This document shows, in pieces, positions 45,766 to 55,302 of a stretch of DNA of 64,000 nucleotides. The notes under the pieces were generated by a model, which ran no database searches, was not told the DNA's origin, and saw only the letters and a list, made by a program, of their open reading frames with translations. Origin of the DNA: Bordetella genomosp. 13 (GTDB lineage: Bacteria > Pseudomonadota > Gammaproteobacteria > Burkholderiales > Burkholderiaceae_B); assembly GCF_007679965.1 (NCBI RefSeq), contig NZ_VEHL01000001.1, positions 930,001 to 994,000 on the forward strand, in the 5' to 3' direction. A program made the position numbers and the translations under genes. The stretch's first letter is position 1, and each line of letters starts with the position of its first letter.

Positions 45766-48261
45766 TCAGGCAGCCTCGGGCAGGGCCGCCGCGTCGGCGG
45801 TGGCGCGCGCGGCGCGTGTGGCGTCGGGCGGCGGGCCCATCCATACCCCATGGTGCAGCTGCGCCATGGCCACCGGATCGTCCAGCAGCTTGATGCGCTG
45901 CGGCTCGGTCAGGCGGGCGTCCTCGGCCAGCGCCTGCTGCACCAAGGCGGCTCGCGCGGCCAGGTTGGCCGGCACGGGACGATGCCGCGCCGTGCCCATC
46001 GCGCAGGCCAGCGCATTGACCAGCGGGTCTGACACCGCGTCGCGGAAAGTGGGGGCGCCGTGCGGCGCGTCGCGCGCCGCGTCGGTGTAGATGCGCGTGT
46101 CGGTCAGTTCGCGGGGCGGGTGGGTTTCCTCGGGGATGCGGAACAGGCCGTCCTCGGCGCTCTTGATGCCCAGTCCGGTGCGGCTGGAGTAGACCGAGAT
46201 CGGGATGATCAGCAGCCAGGCCGCCAGGATCGGCACCATCCACCACAGGAACACCGGATTGAGCCAGGCCACCAGCGCGCCCCAGGCCAGCCCCAGCGCC
46301 ATCTGCGAACCGTGGCGGCGCACCGCCTCGCTCCAGGGCGTGTCGTTGTTGTCGCGTTGCGGCGAGACCCAGCGCGCCTTCAGGCCCAGGAACGCCGCCA
46401 CCACGAAGCGGGTGTGGAAGATCATGCGCACGGGCGCCAGCAGCATCGAGAACAGCACTTCCAGCAGCATGCTGTGCAGCGCCTTCAGGCGGCCGCCGTA
46501 CTCGCGCGGATAGCGGACGCACACGCGCAGCACGCCCAGCACCTTGGGCAGGAACAGCAGCACGAAGGTGGTGGAGAAAAGCGCGATGGCCTTGTCCGGA
46601 TGCCATTGCGGCCAGATCGGGAACAACTGGCGCGGCTCGACGAAGTACTGCGGTTCGGTCAGGGTGTGCACCGCCAGCAGGCCGGTGGACAACGCCAGGA
46701 ACAGGAACCACAGCGGCGCCGACAGATAGGACATCACGCCGGTCAGGAACACCGCGCGGTGCACCGGATGGAAGCCCTCGATGAAGAACAGCCGGAAGTT
46801 CATCAGGTTGCCGTGGCACCAGCGCTGGTCGCGCTGCAGCTCGTCCAGCAGGTTGGGCGGCAGTTCTTCGTAGCTGCCCGGCAGGTCGTAGGCGATCCAC
46901 ACGCCCCAGCCGGCGCGGCGCATCAGCGCGGCCTCGACGAAGTCGTGCGACAGGATGGCGCCCGCGAACGCGCCCTTGCCCGGCAGCGGCGCCAGCACGC
47001 AGTGTTCCATGAAGGGCTCGAGCCGGATGATGGCGTTGTGCCCCCAGTAGTGCGATTCGCCCAACTGCCAGAAGTGCATGCCGGCGGTGAACAGCGGCCC
47101 GTACACGCTGGTGGCGTACTGCTGGATGCGGGCGTACAGCGTCTGCATGCCGCTGGCCTGCGGGGCGCTCTGGATGATGCCCGCCTCGGGGTGGGCCTCC
47201 ATCAGCTGCACCAGCGACTTCAGGCAATGGCCGGTCATCACGCTGTCGGCGTCCAGCACCACCATGTAGCGGTAGTTGCCGCCCCAGCGGCGGCAGAAGT
47301 CGTCGATGTTGCCGCTCTTGCGCTTGACCCGCCGGCGCCGGCGCCGGTAGAAGATGCGGCCGAAGCCGTTGACGGTCTTGCACAGCTCCAGCCAGGCCTG
47401 CTGCTCGGCCACGCAGATGTCGGCCTGGTAGCTGTCGCTGAGGATGTAGAGGTCGAACTGCTGCAGCGCGTCGGTGCGCGCCAGCGATTCGTAGGTGGCC
47501 CGCAGGCCCGCGAACACGCGCGCCACGTCCTCGTTGCAGATGGGCATGACCAGCGCGCAGCGGGCGTCGGCGGGCAGCGGCTGGTCGCTCAGGCCGCGCG
47601 CGGACACGCTGTAGCGGTCGCGCCCGATCATCAGCTGCAGGAAGCCCATCATGGCCGTCCAGAAGCCGGCCGAGACCCAGCAGAACAGCAGCGCGAACAG
47701 CAGCAGGATGGCGATTTCCAGCGGGTTGCCGCCCTGGTAGGGCAGCACGCCGCGCATGTACCACGTGGCCACGGTGGTCTGCACGCCCACCAGCGTCAGC
47801 AGCGCCAGGCGTCGCCGGCTGCCGGCCAGGCGCCAGGCCTCGCCGCGGTTGGCCTGCAGCGCCGCGCGCGTGTCGGGCGGATCCTGCGGCTTGTCGGTCT
47901 TCAGGCGGCGCCAGAAGCGCACGAAGGGATTGGGCACCCACGGGTGCGGCGCCATCGACTGGCGCCGGTGCGGCGGCATGGCGCCCAGCGTGGCGCCGGT
48001 GGCGTCGCTGCGCATCACGCCGGCCACGGTGGCGTCCGCGCCATAGCCCAGCACCAGGCGCTGGCCTTCGGAAGCCATGGACGGTTCGCGGATCGCGTCG
48101 TGCTGGCCCAGCGTCTCGTGCAGGGCGGTCCAGGGATCCTCGCCCCGCGCGACCAGGGCCTCGACCTCGCGCTCCAGCGTCAGCCGCTGGATTTCAGGCA
48201 GCGGCAGGCGTTGCAGGTAGGTGTGGACGAGGTCGTCGCGATCACTTGGTTTCGGGAGCAT
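45766..48261 (-). CDS. opgH: Glucans biosynthesis glucosyltransferase H
   Basis: An 831-residue inner-membrane family-2 glycosyltransferase that builds the beta-1,2-linked backbone of osmoregulated periplasmic glucans from UDP-glucose. The cytoplasmic catalytic domain shows the D,D,D,QxxRW pattern (VLDADSVM near 340 and [10 protein letters not shown] near 480), flanked by about eight membrane segments. The length matches E. coli OpgH (847). The ATG at 48261 lies 20 bases inside the opgG end, so the two are coupled. Osmoregulated glucans affect osmotic adaptation and envelope signalling. Confidence 0.96.
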   Translation of the reverse strand: MLPKPSDRDDLVHTYLQRLPLPEIQRLTLEREVEALVARGEDPWTALHETLGQHDAIREPSMASEGQRLVLGYGADATVAGVMRSDATGATLGAMPPHRRQSMAPHPWVPNPFVRFWRRLKTDKPQDPPDTRAALQANRGEAWRLAGSRRRLALLTLVGVQTTVATWYMRGVLPYQGGNPLEIAILLLFALLFCWVSAGFWTAMMGFLQLMIGRDRYSVSARGLSDQPLPADARCALVMPICNEDVARVFAGLRATYESLARTDALQQFDLYILSDSYQADICVAEQQAWLELCKTVNGFGRIFYRRRRRRVKRKSGNIDDFCRRWGGNYRYMVVLDADSVMTGHCLKSLVQLMEAHPEAGIIQSAPQASGMQTLYARIQQYATSVYGPLFTAGMHFWQLGESHYWGHNAIIRLEPFMEHCVLAPLPGKGAFAGAILSHDFVEAALMRRAGWGVWIAYDLPGSYEELPPNLLDELQRDQRWCHGNLMNFRLFFIEGFHPVHRAVFLTGVMSYLSAPLWFLFLALSTGLLAVHTLTEPQYFVEPRQLFPIWPQWHPDKAIALFSTTFVLLFLPKVLGVLRVCVRYPREYGGRLKALHSMLLEVLFSMLLAPVRMIFHTRFVVAAFLGLKARWVSPQRDNNDTPWSEAVRRHGSQMALGLAWGALVAWLNPVFLWWMVPILAAWLLIIPISVYSSRTGLGIKSAEDGLFRIPEETHPPRELTDTRIYTDAARDAPHGAPTFRDAVSDPLVNALACAMGTARHRPVPANLAARAALVQQALAEDARLTEPQRIKLLDDPVAMAQLHHGVWMGPPPDATRAARATADAAALPEAA

Positions 48262-50266
48262 TGACGGGCAGCTGATAGGTCCAGGTTTCCGACAAGGCGG
48301 TCTGTCCGTTGGTCAGGAAGGCGCGCAACTCCACGGGCTTGGCGGGGTCCTTGACGTTCACGCGCAGCATCATGCGGCGGCCGCCGGTGACCGGGTTGGG
48401 ACGCACGGTGTTCTCGACGATCTGGCCGTTGCCGTCGACCGAGACCTCGGCGGTGATGGTGGTGTCGGCGGGCACGTCCTTCAGCGCGGGACCGACGAAG
48501 TCGACCACCAGCGCCTGGCTGCCGTCGCCGCGGCGGATCAGGTCGGGGCCCTTGACCTCTTCGCGCGAGCGGCGCGTCTGCTTCACCCAGGCCAGCGAGG
48601 TGTCGTGCAGGCGGGGCTCGTCCAGCGTCCAGACCATGCGGTATTCGATGTCCAGCGGCTTGCCGGCGGCGGGCTGGCTGGCCGGCACCCAGAAGGCCAC
48701 GATGTTGTCGTTGGTCTCGTCTGGCGTGGGAATCTCGACCAGCTGCACGCTGCCCTTGCCCCAGTCGCCCACGGGCTCGATCCACAGGCTGGGACGCTTT
48801 TCGTAATGGTCGTCCAGGTCTTCGTAGCGGCTGAATTCACGGGTGCGCTGCAGCAGCCCGAAGCCGCGCGGGCTGTCCGCGCTGAACGCGCTGACGGCCA
48901 GGCGGCGCGGGTTGTTCAGCGGGCGCCAGACCCATTCGCCACTGCCGGTTTGGATGGCCAGGCCGTCGGAGTCGTGCATCTCGGGCCGGTAATTCGGCGT
49001 GGCCGGCGCCTGGTTGGCGCCGTACAGGAACATGCTGGTCAGGGGCGCCAGGCCCAGGCGGCCGACCTTGTCGCGCAGGTAGATCTGCGCCTTCACGTCG
49101 ACGACGGTGTCGACCTCGGGGCGGATGATGAAGCGATAGGCGCCGGTGGCGCGCGGTGAATCCAGCAGGGCGTACAGCACGATCTGGTGGTTGCCGCCCT
49201 TGGGCCGCTCGATCCAGAACTTGCGGAAGGCGGGGAATTCCTCGCCGGAGGGCAGCGCCGTGTCGATGGCCAGGCCGCGCGCCGACAGGCCATAGGCCTG
49301 GCCGCGGCCGATCACGCGGAAGTAGCTGGCGCCCAGGAACGAGGCCAGCTCGTCATTGGGCTTGAGCGGAGTGTTGACCGGATACAGCAGCTTGAAGCCG
49401 GCGAAGCCCAGGCCCTTGAGCAGGTCGGGGTTGACGGCCAGCTGGCCATAGTCGAACTCGGACGCGTCGAACGGAATCTCGGTGACGGCGCCCTTGTCGT
49501 CGATCTCGTTGATGCGTACCGGCGTGTTGAAGTGCATGCCCTGGTGATAGAAGCCCAGGCGGAACGGAGTGCCGGCGTCGCGCCAGTGCAGGTGGTCGTC
49601 GCGCAGGCGCACGTTCTGGTAGCCGGCGTACTTCAGGTCCTGTAGTTCGTCGGGCAGGTTCGAGACCGGCGGCTTATAGCCTTGCGCGGCCAGTTCGCGA
49701 GCCTGCTTCTGCACGTCGGCGAAGCTGAAGGGCTGGGGCGCGGGGGCGGCGTCAGGCTTGGGGGCGGTGGAAGCCTTCGCGTCCTGGGCGGCGTCCTTGC
49801 CGGCCGCATCCTTGGCATGTGCGTGGTTTTTCGGGGCGTCCTTGGCGGCGGCGTCATTGGTCGCGGGGGCCTTCGCGGCGGCATCCTTGCCCGCGGCGTC
49901 CTTGACTTGCGCATCCTTCGCGGCGGCATCCTTCGCTTGCGCGTCCTTGGCGGGCGCGTCCTTGGACGCGGCTTCCTTGGCCGCGGGCTTCGGCGTCGCT
50001 TCCTTCGCCGGCTCCTTGGCGGGCGCCTTGGGCGTTTCCTTGGCGGCGGGTTCCTTCACCGGCTCTTTTGCCGGCGCGGGGCTCTTGCCGGCGGAATCGG
50101 CGGCCTGCGGCGCAGGCGCCGGCTGGGTCGCCGCGCCGGTGGCCGTCGCTGGCGCGTCCGGTGCGGGGGTGTCGGCGGCTGTGGCGCAATTGAACAGCGT
50201 GGTCAGGGCCAACGTACAGCCCAGCAGCGGTTGGCGCAGATAGCGGCCAGCGGAGGAAACGGACAC
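48242..50266 (-). CDS. opgG: Glucans biosynthesis protein G with a long Lys/Ala-rich insert
   Basis: A 674-residue periplasmic protein, about 160 residues longer than E. coli OpgG (511). Residues 1-31 form the signal peptide; residues about 32-178 are a low-complexity stretch of repeated AKD/AKE units; residues 179-674 are the OpgG domain, beginning [15 protein letters not shown]. OpgG helps form and branch the periplasmic glucan made by OpgH. The GTG start at 50266 follows GAGG by six bases; an ATG at 50380 is in frame but would put the signal peptide 40 residues in. It is the first gene of the opgGH-TPR operon. Confidence 0.93.
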   Translation of the reverse strand: MSVSSAGRYLRQPLLGCTLALTTLFNCATAADTPAPDAPATATGAATQPAPAPQAADSAGKSPAPAKEPVKEPAAKETPKAPAKEPAKEATPKPAAKEAASKDAPAKDAQAKDAAAKDAQVKDAAGKDAAAKAPATNDAAAKDAPKNHAHAKDAAGKDAAQDAKASTAPKPDAAPAPQPFSFADVQKQARELAAQGYKPPVSNLPDELQDLKYAGYQNVRLRDDHLHWRDAGTPFRLGFYHQGMHFNTPVRINEIDDKGAVTEIPFDASEFDYGQLAVNPDLLKGLGFAGFKLLYPVNTPLKPNDELASFLGASYFRVIGRGQAYGLSARGLAIDTALPSGEEFPAFRKFWIERPKGGNHQIVLYALLDSPRATGAYRFIIRPEVDTVVDVKAQIYLRDKVGRLGLAPLTSMFLYGANQAPATPNYRPEMHDSDGLAIQTGSGEWVWRPLNNPRRLAVSAFSADSPRGFGLLQRTREFSRYEDLDDHYEKRPSLWIEPVGDWGKGSVQLVEIPTPDETNDNIVAFWVPASQPAAGKPLDIEYRMVWTLDEPRLHDTSLAWVKQTRRSREEVKGPDLIRRGDGSQALVVDFVGPALKDVPADTTITAEVSVDGNGQIVENTVRPNPVTGGRRMMLRVNVKDPAKPVELRAFLTNGQTALSETWTYQLPVNAPETK
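49733..50173 (-). repeat. Degenerate AKDA/AKEP-coding repeats inside opgG
   Basis: This segment encodes a roughly 145-residue linker made of imperfect 4-7 residue units such as AKDA, AKEA, GKDA and AKEP. The underlying DNA repeats GCGTCCTT/GCATCCTT on the plus strand every 9-18 bases. The composition (Ala, Lys, Asp, Pro, Glu) resembles extended spacer domains that span the periplasm or peptidoglycan. Confidence 0.8.
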
Positions 50267-50362
50267 GGGGAGCCTCAGGCAGAAAAGCGAGGAAAAGGGC
50301 AACTGGAATTTTTGCACAGCCGGCGCAAGGCGCAAGTACCTGACACCGGATTGACACATGGA

Positions 50363-50389
50363 AGTATAGGCAGGGTGCAACGTTGTCGG
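50363..50389 (-). promoter_or_regulatory. Weak sigma-70-type promoter candidate for opgG
   Basis: On the minus strand CCGACA (50384-50389) and TATACT (50363-50368) are separated by 15 bases, about 95 bases upstream of the opgG GTG. The -10 fits well but the -35 and the short spacing are poor, so the true -35 may differ. Confidence 0.3.
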
Positions 50390-50511
50390 TGTTGCTTCCG
50401 ATATCTAGGGCTTGATGGCCATTTTCGCATGAATGTTGCGTCGCAGCAGCGTGGCGTCGGGTGGCGCCATGCGGCGGATGGCCTGCCGGGGTGCGTATCG
50501 GAAAGGACGGG

Positions 50512-51282
50512 TTATTTTGCCGCACGGCCGGACTTGCCGCTGCGGGGTTCGGGCGCGGGCCGCCGCCATGCCAGCCAGGCCAGCAGGCACAGCGTGCCCG
50601 TGCCCAGCAGGCCGGCCGCGGCCAGGTAGACGGGCCGCGCGCGGCCCGCCTGCGCCAGCGCGGCGGCGGGCGCATCCGGCCTCGGGGGCGCGATGATGAA
50701 GGCGAAGGCCAGCAGCACGCCGCCGATGGCCAGCAGAAAGAGCGCCAGCCAGCCCAGCTGGGGAATGCGCGGCCCCTTGGGCTGCGCGGCCGCCTTGGCG
50801 CGCGGCCTGGCGGCCGCGGTCGATCTGGCCGGCGCTTTTTCGGTGATCGTGTAGCTGGCCTTGGCCGGCTTGTCCGCCGCCTTCGACCTGGTTGCGGCTG
50901 GCGCTGTGGTGTCGCGGTCGCGCCAGCGCCGCCACAGCGCGGGCACATAGGCCAGGCTGCCCAACCCGGCCAGCGCGCCCAGCACGGCGGCGGCGGACAG
51001 GTGGTCGTCGCCCGCCAGCCAGTGCGGCAGCGATCGCGCCAGCGGCGAATCGCCGATGGTGCGGTAGAGCAGGTGGCCGCACGCGTACATCCCCGCCAGC
51101 GTCAGGACGACGATCGCCAGCACGGCCGTGCCGCTGGCGGCGTCTTGCGCGCGGGGCGTGGGAAAGCGCCGGATGGCCTGGGCGACCAGGCGGGTGCTGA
51201 TCCAGGTGGCCGCGATCAGCAGCGACACGCAGGCCAGCGACAGGGCGAAACCGAAGAGAAAGCGGGCGAGAACCAGGGCCAT
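50512..51282 (-). CDS. Membrane protein of unknown function
   Basis: A 256-residue protein I do not recognise. Hydrophobic segments lie at about residues 6-28, 51-70, 93-113, 177-199 and 215-235, so about five membrane spans. Between the third and fourth is a cytoplasmic-looking basic loop rich in Ala/Lys/Arg (TRSKAADKPAKASYT, then Arg/Pro-rich). The tail is Pro/Arg/Lys-rich. It lies 245 bases upstream of opgG on the same strand and 132 bases downstream of the Na/Pi-cotransporter relative. No link to glucan synthesis can be claimed beyond position. Confidence 0.68.
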   Translation of the reverse strand: MALVLARFLFGFALSLACVSLLIAATWISTRLVAQAIRRFPTPRAQDAASGTAVLAIVVLTLAGMYACGHLLYRTIGDSPLARSLPHWLAGDDHLSAAAVLGALAGLGSLAYVPALWRRWRDRDTTAPAATRSKAADKPAKASYTITEKAPARSTAAARPRAKAAAQPKGPRIPQLGWLALFLLAIGGVLLAFAFIIAPPRPDAPAAALAQAGRARPVYLAAAGLLGTGTLCLLAWLAWRRPAPEPRSGKSGRAAK

Positions 51283-51414
51283 GGAAAAACGGGCTGCCGC
51301 AAGGGCTGATGCGGGCGAAACCTTAGCACATCGCGGCGCGCCGGGCGGCAGGACCGGGATGCCTACGCGCGGCTCGGGCCGGCATCGCCGTCGAGGCGGC
51401 CCGGCGCGTGGGGA

Positions 51415-53127
51415 TCAGGCCGGCGTCCGAGTCTCGCGCGCCGCGGTGTCGGCCGCGCTGATGCCGTCCGCGCCGATGCCGTGCGCGCCCAGGAAGGCCG
51501 CGTCCAGCAGCATCACGTAGCGCCGCATCAGCCACACGGCGCGCTCGAACAGCGCCGTGGCGGCGAAGGCGGCCTGCTGGGCCTGCGGCGACAGGTCGCC
51601 ATTGTCGCGCAGCAGGCGCCTGCGGATGCCGTCCATCAGTTCGGAGCGGTCGTGGGTCAGCGCGCGCAGCACGGCCAGGTCGTCGGCCTGCGCCGACGCC
51701 GCGGCCTCGGCCAGCGTCTGCAGCATCATGTGCAGGCCCTCGACCAGATTGCCCGTCAGGCGGCTGACGTCGCCGGCCTGGCCGCCGCCCGCCACCGCCA
51801 CGTGCAGTTCGGCCAGCGTCTCCTGCATGGCCAGCAGCAGTTCGTTGCGATCGCGCAGCACGATGGTGCGCTCCAGCACCTCGCGCGAGCGGTTGCGGTC
51901 CGCCAGGTCGGTGATGAAGTGTTCGCATTGCTTCAGCACGCCGCGTTCGGCGGCATGGCGCACGGCCGGCGCGACGCCGGGCTGCTCGACGTCGGCGCGC
52001 AGCGCGTCCAGGTAGCCGGGCAGGGTGGCCAGCAGGCGCTGCTGTTCCAGGTCGACCAGCAGCAGGGCGCTTTCGGGTTCGTCCAGGGCATGGTCGTTCA
52101 GGTAGTGCGGCTTGCCCAGCACCTCCTGCACGGACGGCGGCGCGCTGCGTTCGACGTAGCGGACGATGGGCCCGTAGGCCAGCCGCACCGTCAGGTCGGA
52201 CACTATCTGCAGGATGACGTACACCGCCGCCAGCTGCGCGGAGGCCGACAGGTTCAGCGCGTGGATCGCGGCCGTCAGCATGGGCCAGCCGGTGCTCCAT
52301 TCGACGGCGAACAGCAGCACGGTCACGGCCACGCCCAGGGCCTTCAGCAGCACCTGGTAGGTGACCAGCTGGCGCGCGCTGCCTTCCAGCTTGCCGGCCA
52401 GCATCTTCGCCGACAGGCCCGAGCCCAGGCCCGCGCCCAGCACGATCAGCGCGCCGCTTTCGAAGGTGATCAATCCGCCCGCCGCCATCGCCATGGTCAG
52501 CACGCTGACGGTGGTGGACGATTGCGCGATCAGCGCCACGCCCGTACCCATGGCAAAGCTCAGCACGTAATAGTGCGAGGACAACTCCAGGTACACGCGC
52601 AGCGTGTCCAGCTGCTTCAGGGGCCCCGTGCCCGCCTTGATGAAATCGATCCCCAGGAACAGCAGTCCCACGCCCAGCAGCGCGCCGATCAGATGGCGAT
52701 AACGCGCCGAGTCGTCCAGCTTCAGGTAGTACGCGAAGCCCGTCAGGCCCACCAGGATCAGCACCAGCAGGTGCATGTTGATGGCGGCCACCAGCACCAG
52801 CATGGACGTGCCCAGGTTGGCCCAGTTGATGACGGGGAAGGCGCGCCGGGTCTGCACCGCGCCCGCCGTCACCAGGGCCACCAGCACGAAGGTGACCGCG
52901 TTGACGCTTTGCATGATGGCGCCGGCCGACAGGCCGAACACGGCGATGGAGCCGTGGCCCGACAGGGCGCGGGCGATCATCATGCGCATCTTGCGGCCGG
53001 CCAGCTGCTTGAGGTTGGCGCTGATCAGCCGGATGCCGATGAAGAAGAGGCCCAGTCCCGCGAAGATTGGCGCAGCGATGTCCACGTGAAAACGTATCCG
53101 GCGATGAAGTGATGGCCGGTACGCCAT
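51415..53127 (-). CDS. Na/Pi-cotransporter family protein with PhoU-like domain
   Basis: A 570-residue inner-membrane protein. Residues about 15-330 form two inverted NptA/PhoU-type transport repeats with about eight membrane spans; the second repeat has the QSSTT signature (about 198-202), while the first reads QSVNA, a divergent form. Residues about 370-540 are a helical PhoU-like domain. The family imports phosphate with sodium or regulates phosphate and Ca signalling. The ATG at 53127 is kept, but a GTG at 53085 fits the start of the first membrane helix better. No strong ribosome-binding site is seen for either. Confidence 0.86.
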   Translation of the reverse strand: MAYRPSLHRRIRFHVDIAAPIFAGLGLFFIGIRLISANLKQLAGRKMRMMIARALSGHGSIAVFGLSAGAIMQSVNAVTFVLVALVTAGAVQTRRAFPVINWANLGTSMLVLVAAINMHLLVLILVGLTGFAYYLKLDDSARYRHLIGALLGVGLLFLGIDFIKAGTGPLKQLDTLRVYLELSSHYYVLSFAMGTGVALIAQSSTTVSVLTMAMAAGGLITFESGALIVLGAGLGSGLSAKMLAGKLEGSARQLVTYQVLLKALGVAVTVLLFAVEWSTGWPMLTAAIHALNLSASAQLAAVYVILQIVSDLTVRLAYGPIVRYVERSAPPSVQEVLGKPHYLNDHALDEPESALLLVDLEQQRLLATLPGYLDALRADVEQPGVAPAVRHAAERGVLKQCEHFITDLADRNRSREVLERTIVLRDRNELLLAMQETLAELHVAVAGGGQAGDVSRLTGNLVEGLHMMLQTLAEAAASAQADDLAVLRALTHDRSELMDGIRRRLLRDNGDLSPQAQQAAFAATALFERAVWLMRRYVMLLDAAFLGAHGIGADGISAADTAARETRTPA

Positions 53128-53295
53128 GCGGGGCGGGCGCCGTGGGGCGCCGCAGCCTGGGATGCACGCGGACGTACGGCTAGAGGTCGCTGCGGATTGT
53201 ATGAGACGGGAATGACATGAAATATGACGTTTTTGTGATTGTGTTCACGTTGTTGCCCTCGGAGGGGCCTTCCGCGCAAGCGGGGCCCGGCTATG

Positions 53296-54381
53296 TCAGG
53301 CGCGCAGCGCGACCAGGGCATGCACAGCCTCGTCCAGCTCGGCGCCCAGGTGCCGCACCAGCTCGGCGGCGGGCAGGCCGCGGGCCAGCGGCGCGGCCTG
53401 CCCGGCCCACTGCGCGGCATAGCCCGCGTTGCCCTGGGCCTTGGCCGCGGCATGCAGGCTCTTGCCGGCGTCGTAGGCGATGGGGTAGGCCGGGACGGGC
53501 GGGCTGCCGGCCGCCTCGCCCAGCGCGGTCAGGCGGTTGGCCAGGCCGCGCGCCGGACGGCCGGAGATGGCGCGCGTCAGGGTGGTGGGCGGCGCATCGG
53601 CCGACAGCAGGGCCTGTCGGTAGGCCGCGTCGGCCGCCGATTCGGGGCAGGCCACGAAGGCCGTGCCCAATTGCGCGGCCTGCGCGCCCAGGGCCAAGGC
53701 GGCGGCGATGCCGGCGCCGTCCATGATGCCGCCGGCCGCGATCACCGGTTGTTCGACGCGCGTGGCCAGCAGGCGCACCAGCGCCAGCGTGCCCAGCTGT
53801 TCGTCGGGACCATCCTCGTCGAACACGCCGCGGTGCCCGCCCGCCTCGATGCCTTGCGCCACGATGGCGTCGATGCCCGCGCCGGCGATGCGCCGAGCCT
53901 CGGCCAGGCTGGTGGCCGAGGCCATCAGGTAGATGCCGGCTTCGCTCAGGGCGCGCACGCGCGCCGCGTCGGGCACGCCGAAATGGAAGCTGACCACGGC
54001 GGGCCGCTGCGCCACCAGCATCTCCAGCATGGCGTCGTCGACCAGGAAGCTGGTGTAGATCTCGCGAAGTTGCGCGGGCGGTGCGGCGCCGAAGGCGGCG
54101 TATTCGCCGGCCAGGTAGTGCAGCCAGCGCTGCTCGCGCGTGGGATCGGCCACCGCGGGCGCATGGCAGAACAGGTTCACGTTGAAGGGGCGGTCGGTCA
54201 GCGCGCGCGTCTGCTCGATGGCCTGGCGCGCGCCGGCGGCGTCCATGGCACCCACGCCCAGCGAGCCCAGCGCGCCGGCATTGGACACGGCCGCCGCCAT
54301 GGCGGGCGTGCTGACCCCGGCCATGGGGGCCTGGACGATGGGGTGGGACAGGCCCAGCCGGGCGGCGAAGGAAGTGGGCAT
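53296..54381 (-). CDS. Nitronate monooxygenase
   Basis: A 361-residue FMN-dependent TIM-barrel enzyme that oxidises nitronates such as propionate-3-nitronate. The family motifs are seen: HPIVQAPMAGVSTPAM at the start, NLFCHAP, AQGIEAGGHRG (about 188-198, the catalytic histidine region) and PVIAAGGIMDG with GAQAAQLGTAF for FMN phosphate binding. The ATG at 54381 follows AGGAG by seven bases. It is the third gene of an MFS-LysR-monooxygenase operon and starts 24 bases after the LysR stop. Confidence 0.93.
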   Translation of the reverse strand: MPTSFAARLGLSHPIVQAPMAGVSTPAMAAAVSNAGALGSLGVGAMDAAGARQAIEQTRALTDRPFNVNLFCHAPAVADPTREQRWLHYLAGEYAAFGAAPPAQLREIYTSFLVDDAMLEMLVAQRPAVVSFHFGVPDAARVRALSEAGIYLMASATSLAEARRIAGAGIDAIVAQGIEAGGHRGVFDEDGPDEQLGTLALVRLLATRVEQPVIAAGGIMDGAGIAAALALGAQAAQLGTAFVACPESAADAAYRQALLSADAPPTTLTRAISGRPARGLANRLTALGEAAGSPPVPAYPIAYDAGKSLHAAAKAQGNAGYAAQWAGQAAPLARGLPAAELVRHLGAELDEAVHALVALRA

Positions 54382-54405
54382 GAAGGGCTCCTGGAAAAGG
54401 GGGGC

Positions 54406-55287
54406 TCAGGGGGTGCGTTGGATTTCGCGCAGCAGCGCGTGGTACGAGGCGGTGTCGTAGCCTGCGCGCCGGATCATGAAGATGTGCGCATCGCGCAGGA
54501 ACACCGTGCGCACGGCAGCTGCATCTCGGTGCAGGTCGAGCACCGACTGCGGCAGCACCGCCGCCGAGGTGCCGGCCATCACGCAGGCCATGATGGCGTG
54601 ATACGAGTTGACCTCGACGACGTTCCAGCGCGGCAGGCCCGGCAGGGTCAGCCAATCCTCCGCGCACTGGCGGTACATGCAGCCGCGCGCGAAGCCCGCC
54701 AGGCTGCGCACCTGCACGTCGGCGGGGCCGCGCACCGCGGGATGGCCGGGCGGCAGCACCAGCATCAATTGCTCGGTGAAGAGATAGCTGCCCTGCAGGC
54801 CGGGCCCCAGCTTGTCCATGTCGGCGGATGCCGGCGATTCGTCGCCCGGATAGGCGACGACCGCGCAATCCAGTTGATGCGCGGCCACGGCGTCCGCCAG
54901 CGATTGCGTGGTGCCGGTGCGGATCTCGACGCGGACCTCGGGCCAGCATGAATGGAACCGCGCCAGCGGTCCGGGCAGCCGGCTGGCCGCGGTGCTTTCC
55001 ATCGAGCCCACGCGCAGCGTGCCGCTGGGCCGGCCGGCGTGCACCGACTGGCGGGCTTCTTCGACCAGCGCCAGGATGCGTTCGGCATAGTCCAGGAAGC
55101 CATGGCCTTCGGGTGTGAGGGTCATGCGGCGGCCGTCGCGCAGGAACAAGGCGACGCCCAGGTCGTCCTCCAACTGCTTCAGGCGCGTGGTGACGTTGGA
55201 CTGCACGCGGTCCAGCGCCTGTGCGGCGCGGGTGACGCTTTGTTCGCGCGCCACGGCGCGGAAGATTTCCAGTTCGGCGAATTCCAT
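54406..55287 (-). CDS. LysR-family transcriptional regulator
   Basis: A 293-residue regulator. The helix-turn-helix is at about residues 17-38 (SVTRAAQALDRVQSNVTTRL) and the effector domain begins near 90 (GTLRVGSMESTAASRL), resembling the GltC/PA2220-like group. It lies 15 bases after the MFS gene and 24 bases before the monooxygenase gene, all on the same strand, so it is embedded within the operon it probably controls. Confidence 0.9.
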   Translation of the reverse strand: MEFAELEIFRAVAREQSVTRAAQALDRVQSNVTTRLKQLEDDLGVALFLRDGRRMTLTPEGHGFLDYAERILALVEEARQSVHAGRPSGTLRVGSMESTAASRLPGPLARFHSCWPEVRVEIRTGTTQSLADAVAAHQLDCAVVAYPGDESPASADMDKLGPGLQGSYLFTEQLMLVLPPGHPAVRGPADVQVRSLAGFARGCMYRQCAEDWLTLPGLPRWNVVEVNSYHAIMACVMAGTSAAVLPQSVLDLHRDAAAVRTVFLRDAHIFMIRRAGYDTASYHALLREIQRTP

Positions 55288-55302
55288 GATCGGGGCGGGA
55301 AG

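Noticed and set aside
49682..50629. A Gly/Leu/Arg-rich plus-strand frame across the opgG repeat region
   Set aside because: The glycine-rich repeats are the complement of the Lys/Ala codons in opgG, so this is a shadow of the repeat, not a gene.
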